DNA from: Flagellimonas allohymeniacidonis
GTDB lineage: Bacteria; Bacteroidota; Bacteroidia; Flavobacteriales; Flavobacteriaceae
Assembly: GCF_004296335.1 (NCBI RefSeq)
Contig: NZ_SGIU01000001.1
Location: 1,341,290 to 1,405,289, forward strand
DNA length: 64,000 nucleotides
Reading direction: 5' to 3'
A program made the position numbers and the translations under genes. A model generated the notes under the pieces. That model saw nothing but the letters and a program-made list of their open reading frames with translations, was not told the origin of the DNA and did no database searches. Shown here piece by piece: positions 16,771-25,593 of this stretch (the stretch's first letter is position 1; each line of letters opens with the position of its first letter).

Positions 16771-19026
16771 ATGACACGTATCACCAGCTTTATTGTCATA
16801 ATTTCCTTTTATTTTGCACACTTCAATAACCCAATTATGGCTCAAGAAAAAACCACCGAAGAAAAAATAGATTCCTTATTGGAACAAATGACCCTTGAAG
16901 AAAAGGTCGGACAAATGAACCAGTACAATGGTTTTTGGGACGCAACAGGTCCCGTTCCGGAAGGAGGTAATGCCGCAATGAAATATGACCATTTAAAAAA
17001 AGGGTGGGTGGGTTCCATGCTCAATGTCGTGGGAACGGAAGAAATTCGAAAACTTCAGCAAATTGTTGTTGAGGAATCACGCTTGGGCATTCCCTTGATT
17101 TTTGGCTATGATGTAATCCACGGGTATAAGACCTTGGCACCTATCCCTCTGGCTGAAGCCGCCAGTTGGGATATGGAAGCTATAGAGAAGTCTGCTCGAA
17201 TTGCTGCTGATGAGGCCTCTGCCGTAGGCCTTAACTGGACTTTTGCCCCGATGATAGACATTTCCAGAGAGCCTCGCTGGGGCCGAGTGATGGAAGGCGG
17301 TGGTGAGGACACCTATTTAGGTTCCAAAATTGCCAAAGCCCGTATAAAGGGTTTCCAAGGGGATGATTTATCAAAACCCAATACCATCGCAGCATGCGCC
17401 AAGCACTTTGCCGGATATGGCTTTGCAGAGGCGGGAAGAGACTACAACACGGCCGATATTGGTACAAGCACCCTGTTTAATTCAGTCCTACCGCCATTCA
17501 AGGCGGCCATAGACGCTGATGTGAAGACAGTGATGAACGGGTTTAACCTGCTCAATGGCATTCCTGTAACTGGCAATAGCTTTCTTCAGCGCGATATTTT
17601 AAAAGGAAAATGGGGCTTTAATGGTTTTGTTATTTCCGACTGGGCCTCCATTGCAGAAATGGTACCTCATGGATTTGCAGAAAATTTAAGCCATGCTGCG
17701 GAGCTAGGTACAAAGGCGGGTTCTGATATGGACATGGAATCTTCCGCTTACGTTCGTCATTTGGCTCAAAACGTGAAAAATGGAAAAGTAGATGAAAAGT
17801 TGGTGGACGATGCTGTAAGACGAATTCTTCGGGTGAAGTTTGAACTTGGACTTTTTGATGATCCCTACCGATACTGCAACCCTGAAAGGGAACAGGAAAG
17901 ATTATACCATGATGACCACCATGCAGGGGTTTTGGATATGGCCATGAAGTCCATTGTGTTGCTCAAGAACGAAGGAAATTTGCTCCCATTGGCAAAAGAT
18001 CAAAAGAAAATTGCCGTAATAGGTGAACTTGCCAATGATAAAAATAGTCCGTTAGGTAGTTGGCGTTTGGCATCTGACAACAATTCCGGGGTGTCATTTT
18101 TAGAAGGACTTAAATCGTACACCGATGAGGTGTCTTATGCCCGAGGGCCCAAAATTTTCAATGACGATGCCAGTTTTTTGCATGAGGTTCAGGTAAATTC
18201 CACAGATACTTCTGGAATGGATGAGGCCGTTGCCTTAGCCAAAGATTCCGATGTTGTACTCATGGTGTTGGGTGAACATGGATTTCAAAGCGGCGAGGCT
18301 CGTAGCAGAACGCACCTTGATTTGCCAGGACTGCAATTAGATTTGCTCAAAGCAGTCTACGAAGTGAACCAAAATGTGGTACTCATATTGATGAACGGGC
18401 GGCCCATGACCATTACTTGGGAAACCGAAAACATCCCTACCATTCTTGAAACTTGGCAATTGGGTACCCAAGCTGGAAATGCGATTGCAAAGGTGGTGTT
18501 CGGGGATTATAATCCCAGTGGAAAATTGCCGATGACTTTTCCTAGGAGCATAGGGCAAATTCCCATTTATTACAATCGTTTTAGCACAGGTCGGCCTGAT
18601 CCGGAGCCCAATGTTTTTTGGTCCCACTATGTAGATGAGGTAAATGACCCCCTCTTTCCCTTCGGGCATGGATTAAGTTATACCCAATTCGAGTATTCGG
18701 ATCTAGAAATTGACTCCTCCGATTCCAAAAATGTGAAGGTAAGCGCTAACGTTAAAAATTCAGGGGGCGTAAGTGGAGAAGAAGTTGTTCAATTATACAT
18801 TCGGGACAAGGTGGCCAGCGTTGTTCGGCCTATAAAAGAGCTAAAAGGTTTTGAAAAGATCAGCCTTGCCGCAGGAGAGTCCAAGAAAGTTGAATTTGTG
18901 CTTACCGATGCCGAACTGGGATTCTATGACCACAACTATGATTTCGTGGTGGAACCCGGCTCGTTTGAAGTTATGATTGGAACCAGTTCCCAAGAAGGTT
19001 TAACCGGGCACTTCAAAATCGATTAA
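16771..19026 (+). CDS. bglX: GH3 beta-glucosidase, BglX type, secreted
   Basis: The 751-residue enzyme (ATG 16771; a TTG three codons earlier is possible) has a signal peptide ending near NNPIMAQ. The GH3 N-terminal barrel shows FGYDVIHGYKT, the substrate-binding KHFAGYG (211-217) and the nucleophile Asp290 in GFVISDWAS. The second alpha/beta domain contains GEARSRTHLDLPG and the C-terminal part is a fibronectin III-like domain with EVVQLYIRD and PIKELKGF. This is the BglX layout; such enzymes release terminal beta-linked glucose (or a related sugar) from oligosaccharides in the periplasm. It is 4 bases upstream of the SGNH gene and starts a three-gene operon. Confidence 0.93.
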   Translation: MTRITSFIVIISFYFAHFNNPIMAQEKTTEEKIDSLLEQMTLEEKVGQMNQYNGFWDATGPVPEGGNAAMKYDHLKKGWVGSMLNVVGTEEIRKLQQIVVEESRLGIPLIFGYDVIHGYKTLAPIPLAEAASWDMEAIEKSARIAADEASAVGLNWTFAPMIDISREPRWGRVMEGGGEDTYLGSKIAKARIKGFQGDDLSKPNTIAACAKHFAGYGFAEAGRDYNTADIGTSTLFNSVLPPFKAAIDADVKTVMNGFNLLNGIPVTGNSFLQRDILKGKWGFNGFVISDWASIAEMVPHGFAENLSHAAELGTKAGSDMDMESSAYVRHLAQNVKNGKVDEKLVDDAVRRILRVKFELGLFDDPYRYCNPEREQERLYHDDHHAGVLDMAMKSIVLLKNEGNLLPLAKDQKKIAVIGELANDKNSPLGSWRLASDNNSGVSFLEGLKSYTDEVSYARGPKIFNDDASFLHEVQVNSTDTSGMDEAVALAKDSDVVLMVLGEHGFQSGEARSRTHLDLPGLQLDLLKAVYEVNQNVVLILMNGRPMTITWETENIPTILETWQLGTQAGNAIAKVVFGDYNPSGKLPMTFPRSIGQIPIYYNRFSTGRPDPEPNVFWSHYVDEVNDPLFPFGHGLSYTQFEYSDLEIDSSDSKNVKVSANVKNSGGVSGEEVVQLYIRDKVASVVRPIKELKGFEKISLAAGESKKVEFVLTDAELGFYDHNYDFVVEPGSFEVMIGTSSQEGLTGHFKID

Positions 19027-19030
19027 TAGT

Positions 19031-19699
19031 ATGTGGCGCGGTTTCAAACTTGCTTGCCTTGTTGTTGTACTTTGTATTTCATCGAGTACCGCCCAAAAAA
19101 AACTTGCCTTTGAGGAAGAGGTTAAGGACATTCAAAAAAAGATGGATACTCTTTGGGATGCTTCAAAAGAGACCATTGTTTTTACAGGAAGCTCCAGTAT
19201 TCGGCTATGGGAGGATTTACAAGAACGGTTTCCCGAGCAGCAAGTGTTGAACACCGGCTTTGGAGGTTCACAGAGTTCGGACCTTGTCAATTTTCTGGAT
19301 GAGTTGATTCTGGACTACAACCCGGTCAAGGTTTTTATTTATGAAGGAGATAACGACATTTTTGCCAAAAAACGACCCAAAGCCATTATCGAAACCTTCA
19401 ATTCGATTTTGAACAAGCTTCAAAAAGCCCGACCTCAAATGGAGATTGCTCTTATTTCAGCCAAACCCAGCATATCAAGATGGCATTATAGAGGAAGATA
19501 TCGAAGATTGAATAGGAAGCTGAGCAAAATTGCAGAGGAACGCGAAGAGGTTTCCTTTATTGATGTATGGCATATCATGTTGAACAAAAGAAGGTTAAAA
19601 AAAGACCTTTTCATTGAAGATGGCCTCCACATGAATCCAAAAGGATATGAGTTGTGGTATATTACCATTAAAGACTATATACCCACGGAAGCGAAATGA
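19031..19699 (+). CDS. Secreted SGNH/GDSL-type hydrolase
   Basis: The 222-residue protein has a signal peptide (about 1-21, SSSTAQ). The SGNH blocks are visible in order: FTGSSSIRLW (51-60) with the nucleophilic Ser, NTGFGGSQSSD for the oxyanion Gly, YEGDNDIF for the Asn block, and DGLHMNPKGY with the catalytic Asp and His. Such enzymes cleave esters, often acetyl groups on glycans. Placed between a GH3 and a GH20 gene, with 4 bases before and a 4-base ATGA overlap after, it probably deacetylates or de-esterifies the same substrate. Confidence 0.88.
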   Translation: MWRGFKLACLVVVLCISSSTAQKKLAFEEEVKDIQKKMDTLWDASKETIVFTGSSSIRLWEDLQERFPEQQVLNTGFGGSQSSDLVNFLDELILDYNPVKVFIYEGDNDIFAKKRPKAIIETFNSILNKLQKARPQMEIALISAKPSISRWHYRGRYRRLNRKLSKIAEEREEVSFIDVWHIMLNKRRLKKDLFIEDGLHMNPKGYELWYITIKDYIPTEAK

Positions 19700-21270
19700 A
19701 GTTATTATTGAAAATAGCACTTATTTTTGGGTTGATTTTGGTTTTTGCAGCCTGTAAAGAGCCCAAGATTCAAATTCAATATCCCCATACCGACCTTGCT
19801 TCAGAAGCCTTAATTCCCAAACCTGTGAAGACCATAGCCACGCATAGTGGTTTTGGTTTGGAAAAAAACACCATGATCTATGTTTCGGAAAAGGACACCC
19901 AACTTGTTGCTGTTGGACATTTTCTTTCCCATAAGATAAAAGATAAAACAGGCTTGGTGATACCTGTCAATGCGGATACCGACCAATCTCCTCACAATTT
20001 GATTTACATTTATAAATCTGATAGTGTCAACCTAAAAGTACCAGAGTCCTATCAACTTTATATCAAGGAGGATTCAATTCTTATCAATACCAAAAATGCC
20101 TCAGGGGCATTTAGGGGCATTCAAACTCTTCTACAACTTGTTCCGGAGATGAGCAATGATACTTTGACCGACTACCCCTTATGGGTTGTGCCTACCGGCA
20201 AAGTCATTGATAGTCCCAAATTTGAATATCGAGGAGCCATGTTGGATGTGGCCCGCCACTTCTTTTCAGTGGAAGAGGTCAAAAAGTACATCGACCTTTT
20301 GGCTTACTACAAATTCAACGCCTTGCATTTACATCTTTCTGATGATCAAGGTTGGAGATTGGAAATCAAATCATGGCCTAAGCTCACCCAAATTGGTGCC
20401 AAAACCGAAGTTGGCGGTGGTACCGGAGGGTATTACACACAAGGAGACTACCAAGACATTATTCAGTATGCCGCGGAACGTTTTGTTACAATTATTCCTG
20501 AAATCGATATGCCAGGTCACACCAATGCAGCTTCGGTTAGTTATCCTTTTTTGGATGGAACCGGAAAACCTATAAAACCCTATCATGGGACACGAGTGGG
20601 CTTCAGTTCCTTTGATACCAGAAAAGATACCGTCTATCAATTCATAGATGAGGTAGTAAAGGAAATAGCTGAGCTGTCCCCTGGACCCTATTTTCATATA
20701 GGCGGGGATGAAAGCCATTCAACAAAAAAATCGGATTACAAGTATTTTGTAAATAAGGTAGAAGGCATTGTGCAAAAACACGGTAAAATCATGGTGGGGT
20801 GGGATGAAATTGTGGATGGCGATATAAGCTCCGAAGCCATTGCCCAACATTGGAGAACAGAATCCAACGCTCTAAAAGCGGCTGAAAATGGGAATAAGAT
20901 AATTTTATCTCCAGCTAAAAAGGCATACTTGGACATGAAGTATGATTCCCTATCAAAGTACGGATTGGATTGGGCTGGTCATATTCCTTTGGATGTGGCC
21001 TACAACTGGGACCCTGAGACTTATATTGAGGGTCTATCCAAAGAAAATATTCTGGGCGTTGAAGCACCCTTATGGTCTGAAACCATAAGCAACAGTGCTG
21101 AACTAGAATATTTGGCCTTTCCCAGGACATTGGCCTATGCCGAGTTGGGGTGGTCAAGTTCTGAAAATTGTGATTGGGAAGATTTTAAAATACGATTGGC
21201 GCAGCAGGCCATCTTTTTTGAGCAGATGAATGTAAGCTACTACCCTTCCCCTTTGATTGATTGGAAATAG
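19696..21270 (+). CDS. GH20 beta-N-acetylhexosaminidase, lipoprotein
   Basis: The 524-residue protein has a lipoprotein signal (LVFAAC, Cys20), an N-terminal GH20b-like alpha/beta domain (~35-165) and the GH20 barrel. The barrel begins with YRGAMLDVARHFF (178-190), contains HLHLSDDQGWRLEI (211-224) and EIDMPGHTNA, and carries the catalytic Asp-Glu pair at 338-339 in HIGGDES. It removes terminal beta-linked GlcNAc or GalNAc. The start overlaps the SGNH stop by 4 bases. It is the last gene of the GH3-SGNH-GH20 operon and is convergent with DUF5606, with only 3 bases between stops. Substrate could be chitooligosaccharide, peptidoglycan or host glycan. Confidence 0.93.
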   Translation: MKLLLKIALIFGLILVFAACKEPKIQIQYPHTDLASEALIPKPVKTIATHSGFGLEKNTMIYVSEKDTQLVAVGHFLSHKIKDKTGLVIPVNADTDQSPHNLIYIYKSDSVNLKVPESYQLYIKEDSILINTKNASGAFRGIQTLLQLVPEMSNDTLTDYPLWVVPTGKVIDSPKFEYRGAMLDVARHFFSVEEVKKYIDLLAYYKFNALHLHLSDDQGWRLEIKSWPKLTQIGAKTEVGGGTGGYYTQGDYQDIIQYAAERFVTIIPEIDMPGHTNAASVSYPFLDGTGKPIKPYHGTRVGFSSFDTRKDTVYQFIDEVVKEIAELSPGPYFHIGGDESHSTKKSDYKYFVNKVEGIVQKHGKIMVGWDEIVDGDISSEAIAQHWRTESNALKAAENGNKIILSPAKKAYLDMKYDSLSKYGLDWAGHIPLDVAYNWDPETYIEGLSKENILGVEAPLWSETISNSAELEYLAFPRTLAYAELGWSSSENCDWEDFKIRLAQQAIFFEQMNVSYYPSPLIDWK

Positions 21271-21273
21271 TTT

Positions 21274-21705
21274 TTATTCCTCTTCGGAAGAATCCGATTC
21301 CGCATCGCCATCGGCATCCGAAAAATCGGTGATCTTATTGTCCAAAAGCAGATTATACCACTGGATGATTTTCTTTATGTCGCTGGCATAAACTCTATCC
21401 TCGTCGTAATTGGGCAACACCTCAAAGAAATACTCTTCCAGCTGTATTTTTTCCGCCTTGTGGTTAACGGATGTTTTGCTACCGTTTTCCTTCTCTTTGA
21501 TTTTCTGAAAAACTTCCTTTAAGGGAACTTCTTCTTCCAGAGTATAAATGGCAATCTCTGAAAGAACACTCACATTGTTTCTAAGGCCGACCGTAACTCG
21601 TTTTCCATCCAAAAGCGATTCCCCGACAAAACCTGTTCGGGTTTGGGTCAAAAGTTTATAAAGTCCAGGTTTACCGGCGATAGATAAAATCTTGTCAAGA
21701 GCCAT
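21274..21705 (-). CDS. DUF5606-family protein
   Basis: The 143-residue protein has no signal peptide. The N-terminal ~60 residues (ALDKILSIAGKPGLYKLLTQ, then GESLLDGKRVTVG) match the short family seen next to peptide deformylase in Bacteroidetes. The C-terminus is acidic (DADGDAESDSSEEE), probably disordered. It lies upstream of nothing on this strand but follows def (51 bases after its stop). Function unknown. ATG 21705 is the natural start and a TAATTTTG box precedes it. Confidence 0.85.
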   Translation of the reverse strand: MALDKILSIAGKPGLYKLLTQTRTGFVGESLLDGKRVTVGLRNNVSVLSEIAIYTLEEEVPLKEVFQKIKEKENGSKTSVNHKAEKIQLEEYFFEVLPNYDEDRVYASDIKKIIQWYNLLLDNKITDFSDADGDAESDSSEEE

Positions 21706-21722
21706 TTAATTATTTTTGCGGG

Positions 21723-21730
21723 CAAAATTA
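21723..21730 (-). promoter_or_regulatory. -7 promoter element TAnnTTTG for DUF5606
   Basis: TAATTTTG on the minus strand (plus CAAAATTA), 18 bases before ATG 21705. A -33 TTTG at the standard distance is not seen. Confidence 0.35.
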
Positions 21731-21756
21731 GACTTTTATCCCAAACAATATTTTTT

Positions 21757-22347
21757 TTAACGTCCCTTTTTGATATTGGGGAATTTCATTTTGTAGTCAA
21801 CGTTAATCTTTCCTTTGGAAATCTTGTCCAGTCTACTTTTTAAAAGCCTTTTCTTCAGGGATGAGAGTTTATCCGTAAAAAGAATGCCTTCGATGTGGTC
21901 GTATTCATGCTGAATGACCCTTGCCAAAAGTCCATTATAGGTCTCGGTGCGCTTTTCAAAGTTCTGATTAAAGTAGGTAATTGTGATTTCCGGTTTTCGC
22001 TTCACATCTTCCCGAATATCAGGAATACTAAGGCACCCTTCATTAAAATCCCACTCCTCACCTATTTCATTCTCAATTTTGGCATTGATAAACACTTTTT
22101 TGAAGCCGTTCAATGCTTCTTGCTCCTCTGGACTTAAATCCTCATCATCTGAAAAGGGAGTGGTATCAACCAGAAACAAACGAATCGGCAAACCCACCTG
22201 AGGAGCGGCCAGACCAACCCCATGGGCATTGTACATGGTCTCCCACATGTTTGTGATAAGCTCTTTAAGTTTGGGGTAACTTGAATCTATTTCCTTCGCG
22301 ACCTTACGTAAAACGGGTTCCCCGTAGGCTACTATGGGTAAAATCAT
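21757..22347 (-). CDS. def: Peptide deformylase
   Basis: Removes the formyl group from nascent proteins' N-terminal methionine. All three motifs are present in order: GVGLAAPQVG (43-52), EGCLSIPD with the metal-ligand Cys, and HEYDH (two His ligands and Glu). The protein is 196 residues, a type I-like bacterial length with a Bacteroidetes insertion around 75-90. ATG 22347. It is 4 bases downstream of ruvX, so it is co-transcribed with it. Confidence 0.97.
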   Translation of the reverse strand: MILPIVAYGEPVLRKVAKEIDSSYPKLKELITNMWETMYNAHGVGLAAPQVGLPIRLFLVDTTPFSDDEDLSPEEQEALNGFKKVFINAKIENEIGEEWDFNEGCLSIPDIREDVKRKPEITITYFNQNFEKRTETYNGLLARVIQHEYDHIEGILFTDKLSSLKKRLLKSRLDKISKGKINVDYKMKFPNIKKGR

Positions 22348-22351
22348 ATTT

Positions 22352-22762
22352 TTATTTTCTTTCTAAGTAGGCTTGTAAGATGAGCGTAGCGCTAATTTCA
22401 TCCACAAGGGCCTTATTTCGTCTTTTTTTCTTTTTCAAACCGGATTCCAGCATGGACTCAAAAGCAATTTTTGAGGTAAAACGCTCATCTTGTCGTTCCA
22501 CCGGAATTTGGGGGATTCTTTTGCTGAGTTTTACCAAAAAACCTTCGATCAACTGTTCTGATTCTGATGGAGTATTGTCCATCTTTTTAGGAAGTCCAAC
22601 AATAAACTTTTCCACAGATTCGTCCCCAACATACTTCTCAAGGTAGGGCAACAATTGGTCAGTGTTGACCGTGGTTAGACCAGAGGCTATCAATTGAAGT
22701 TCATCTGTAACAGCAATGCCTGTTCTTACTTTCCCATAATCCAACGCCACAATACGTGCCAA
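22352..22762 (-). CDS. ruvX: YqgF/RuvX-type Holliday junction resolvase-like protein
   Basis: Members of this RNase H-like family take part in pre-16S rRNA processing and possibly junction resolution. Features: MARIVALDYGKVRTGIAVTDE at the N-terminus (first catalytic Asp in the LDYG strand), then IVGLPKKMDNTPS in the middle, and DERFTSK and a C-terminal LVDEISATLILQAYL region. I choose TTG 22762 because it gives the family's MARIxALDYG start; TTG 22768 adds two residues, and no ATG is in frame. The 136-residue length is normal. The gene is 4 bases before def. Confidence 0.92.
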   Translation of the reverse strand: MARIVALDYGKVRTGIAVTDELQLIASGLTTVNTDQLLPYLEKYVGDESVEKFIVGLPKKMDNTPSESEQLIEGFLVKLSKRIPQIPVERQDERFTSKIAFESMLESGLKKKKRRNKALVDEISATLILQAYLERK

Positions 22763-22838
22763 ACCCAAATTTTTGGCAAAAATACATCTAAAAATGTTAC
22801 GGGTTTAAAATAGGGGTCAATATTCAATCCCGTCCGAC

Positions 22839-22846
22839 TATCTTTG
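22839..22846 (+). promoter_or_regulatory. -7 promoter element TAnnTTTG for dapD
   Basis: TATCTTTG lies 14 bases before ATG 22861. Only the -7 half is clear. Confidence 0.4.
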
Positions 22847-22860
22847 CGAAAAAATTAAGA

Positions 22861-23676
22861 ATGACCGAATTAAGAGCACTTATTGAAGAAGCCTGGGATA
22901 ATAGGGAATTACTGAAAACTGAAAAGACACAAAATGCAATTCGCGAAGTCATCAACCGAATTGATTCTGGCGAATTGCGCTGCGCTGAACCTACGGAAAA
23001 TGGTTGGCAAATCAATGAATGGGTCAAGAAGGGTGTCGTGCTCTATTTCCCTATACAAAAAATGGAAGTGCTTGAGGCGGGAATCTTTGAATATCACGAT
23101 AAAATCCCGTTAAAACGAGGATACGAAGAAAAAGGGATTCGAGTTGTTCCGCATGCTGTGGCGAGACATGGAGCGTATATTTCAAAAGGAACCATTTTAA
23201 TGCCTAGTTATGTAAACATCGGTGCTTACGTTGATGAAGGCACCATGGTCGATACCTGGGCCACGGTAGGAAGTTGCGCCCAAATCGGGAAAAATGTGCA
23301 CCTGAGCGGTGGCGTAGGTATTGGCGGAGTACTGGAACCCTTACAGGCGGCTCCTGTGATTATTGAGGACAATGCGTTTATCGGCTCAAGATGTATTGTT
23401 GTTGAAGGAGTACGCGTGGAAAAAGAAGCCGTTTTAGGGGCCAATGTGGTTTTGACAGGTTCCACTAAGATTATTGACATTACGGGTACGGAACCTGTTG
23501 AGCTAAAGGGAAGAGTTCCTGCAAGATCTGTTGTCATCCCCGGAAGTTATACCAAGACTTTCCCTGCGGGCGATTACCAAGTACCTTGTGCATTAATCAT
23601 TGGAAAAAGAAAAGAAAGCACAGATAAAAAGACTTCCTTGAACGATGCCTTACGTGAACATAGCGTGGCAGTTTAG
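22861..23676 (+). CDS. dapD: 2,3,4,5-Tetrahydropyridine-2,6-dicarboxylate N-succinyltransferase
   Basis: Second committed step branch of lysine/meso-diaminopimelate synthesis: adds succinyl to tetrahydrodipicolinate. The 271-residue protein has an N-terminal helical domain (1-~100) and a left-handed beta-helix with hexapeptide repeats, e.g. VNIGAYVDEGTMVDTWATVG and SCAQIGKNVHLSGGVGIGGV. SRCIVVEGVRVEKEAVLG continues it, and the C-terminus carries the PGSYTKTFPAG segment. ATG 22861. It is divergent from ruvX. lysA, the last enzyme of the route, is 18 kb away in this window. Confidence 0.96.
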   Translation: MTELRALIEEAWDNRELLKTEKTQNAIREVINRIDSGELRCAEPTENGWQINEWVKKGVVLYFPIQKMEVLEAGIFEYHDKIPLKRGYEEKGIRVVPHAVARHGAYISKGTILMPSYVNIGAYVDEGTMVDTWATVGSCAQIGKNVHLSGGVGIGGVLEPLQAAPVIIEDNAFIGSRCIVVEGVRVEKEAVLGANVVLTGSTKIIDITGTEPVELKGRVPARSVVIPGSYTKTFPAGDYQVPCALIIGKRKESTDKKTSLNDALREHSVAV

Positions 23677-23907
23677 TTCAAAAAAGTCTTTGTCTTCAAG
23701 CAATCTAAAAGATTTTCGATAATGGAAGCAACCCTTTGCGTTTTTGACATCTTTTAGCTACAAAACAACCTAATTTCGCGAGTTACCAACAAAGAATTGG
23801 ATAAATTCACAATTCGGAGACATGTAAGAAAATTACATCCGAAAACAATTTTATCCTTGTTTTTTTGTTATAATTTTGTAAACACCAAACGCGGATACCA
23901 ATAAATT
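23677..23907. other. Leader region before the GT2 gene
   Basis: 231 bases without a gene. It contains GCAAC at 23728-23732 followed after 16 bases by ATCTTT, an ECF-promoter-like arrangement, and a TAATTTTG box at 23871-23878 that is better placed for the next gene. Short repeats such as ACATGTAAG...TTACATCC lie near 23820-23840. Confidence 0.4.
23871..23878 (+). promoter_or_regulatory. -7 promoter element TAnnTTTG before GT2 (23908)
   Basis: TAATTTTG, 29 bases before the ATG. The -33 position has a T-rich stretch rather than a clear TTTG. Confidence 0.4.
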
Positions 23908-24711
23908 ATGGCTGAGTTGAGGACCCCAAGACAAAAATTGTCAGCTCTGATCATAACCTATAATGAAGTAGGTTATATTGAAAGATGCATCGAATCCATA
24001 TCCTTTGCAGATGAAATTCTCGTTGTGGATTCTTTTAGCACTGATGGTACCTATGAGTACCTGATGGAGCACCCAAAAGTAAGAGTAATTCAAAATCCTT
24101 TTGAGAATTTTACGGCGCAAAAATCCTATGCACTTGGACAAGCAACACATGATTGGATACTTTTTGTTGATGCCGATGAAGTCGTTACTCCGAATTTGGA
24201 AAAAGAAATAGTGCAGACTATAAGCAATCCAGATGCCTGTGAAGCTTACTGGTTTTATAGAAAGTTCATGTTTCAAAATGAGCCATTGCACTTTAGTGGT
24301 TGGCAAACCGATAAAAACCACAGACTTTTTAGAAAAAGCAAAGCAAAATTTACCGATAAGAAAATAGTCCATGAGACCTTAGAGGTCGATGGTTCTTCTT
24401 GTGTTTTAAAGGAAAAATTAATCCACTATTGCTACAAGGATTATGAAGACTATAAAGGTAAGATGCTGCGGTATGGACAATTGAAGGCAAAAGAAGCTTT
24501 CTATAAGGAAAAGCATTTCAATTATTTACTTATGCTCATCAAACCAGCTTGGAAGTTTTTCTATCACTACATCATCCGTTTGGGTATCCTAGATGGGAAA
24601 AAAGGAATCATCATTTCTTATCTGAATGCGCTAGGGGTACTGGAACGATTTAGAGAATTAAAAAGGCTGGAAAAGAAAAATGAGCTTACTTATTACTTGG
24701 TGATGCCATAG
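23908..24711 (+). CDS. GT2 glycosyltransferase, WaaE/KdtX-like
   Basis: The 267-residue soluble protein shows the GT2 signature: LSALIITYNEVGYIERCIESI at the start, EILVVDSFSTDGT for the first Asp motif, and FVDADEVV for the DxD. This pattern, with VDSFSTDGT, is that of the WaaE/KdtX-type beta-glucosyltransferases of LPS core synthesis. It has no membrane helix apart from a hydrophobic patch near 200-215. Its stop overlaps the stop region of the convergent GT2 gene by 19 bases. Probably acts in the cytoplasm on a lipid-linked or LPS core sugar. Confidence 0.88.
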   Translation: MAELRTPRQKLSALIITYNEVGYIERCIESISFADEILVVDSFSTDGTYEYLMEHPKVRVIQNPFENFTAQKSYALGQATHDWILFVDADEVVTPNLEKEIVQTISNPDACEAYWFYRKFMFQNEPLHFSGWQTDKNHRLFRKSKAKFTDKKIVHETLEVDGSSCVLKEKLIHYCYKDYEDYKGKMLRYGQLKAKEAFYKEKHFNYLLMLIKPAWKFFYHYIIRLGILDGKKGIIISYLNALGVLERFRELKRLEKKNELTYYLVMP

Positions 24712-25526
24712 TGGGTCCAAACCCGTTTTTGGTTCCTGGTCTTTCTTCGTATTTCCAAATTTTTCGCAATTGATTCGGGAGTTTTATATCCCCTCTTATG
24801 ATCTAAGTGCACGCAGACCGCGCTATATCTCAGTTGTTTGGATTTGATTCCGAAATTGAACAAACGCTCCCCTAGCTCCCTGTCCTGTCCTCCATACTGC
24901 ATTCGTTCATCGAAGCCATTTACGTTTAAAATATCCTTTTTCCATCCGGAAGAGTTATGTCCATTCCAACTTGCATTTGTGGGGGTAAAGGTGTTCAATA
25001 GTTTTGAAATCCAGCCGCTGGCGGTAAGCTTGTTGTTCTTAAAGGTTTTTGGAATGCCCTTGTCTTTGAGCCAATTAATACTAAAACAATGTTGTTTTTG
25101 AATATCCTCTTGGGTAATCATTTTGGAAATATTCATGGGAAGCATGTAGTACCCTCCAGAAATAAAGTATCCCTTCTCCTTATTGATATAGTGAACCTCT
25201 GTAAAATCTTCCCTTGGAATGCAATCTCCGTCCGTCATGATAACATATTCCGCGTTGCAGGACTCCAGGGCTTTATTCAAAATTCGAGATTTTTGGAAGC
25301 CATCGTCTTCTTGCCAGACATGGACGATATCATAAAAAACCTCTTTTCGCATTACGTCGATGAGTTCTTTGGTTGTGGGTCTGGACCCATCATCCGCGAT
25401 AACCACTTCGAAGTTCTTGAAAATCTGACAATTAAATCCCCATAATACCTTCCGTAACCATTCCTCGGAGTTATACGTACTTACAATTACAGAAATTTTG
25501 GGTTGTTCTCCTTGGGCTCTGTTCAT
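24693..25526 (-). CDS. GT2 glycosyltransferase with C-terminal GT7-like domain
   Basis: The 277-residue protein starts at ATG 25526 (MNRAQGEQPKISVIVSTYN); a GTG two codons upstream is also possible. The N-terminal GT2 domain has VVIADDGSRP and IMTDGDCIP (DxD), and the C-terminal half has NGFDERMQYGGQDRELGERL, typical of the galactosyltransferase GT7 C domain. It is probably another LPS or capsule sugar transferase. It overlaps the previous gene at the 3' ends by 19 bases, so the two are convergent; the third GT lies 67 bases away in the opposite direction. Confidence 0.87.
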   Translation of the reverse strand: MNRAQGEQPKISVIVSTYNSEEWLRKVLWGFNCQIFKNFEVVIADDGSRPTTKELIDVMRKEVFYDIVHVWQEDDGFQKSRILNKALESCNAEYVIMTDGDCIPREDFTEVHYINKEKGYFISGGYYMLPMNISKMITQEDIQKQHCFSINWLKDKGIPKTFKNNKLTASGWISKLLNTFTPTNASWNGHNSSGWKKDILNVNGFDERMQYGGQDRELGERLFNFGIKSKQLRYSAVCVHLDHKRGYKTPESIAKNLEIRRKTRNQKRVWTHYGITK

Positions 25527-25593
25527 AATCACAAAAATATGAGATTAATATTAACGTTCGGATGTTTAATTTTGCGATTCAAATCAATTCTTG

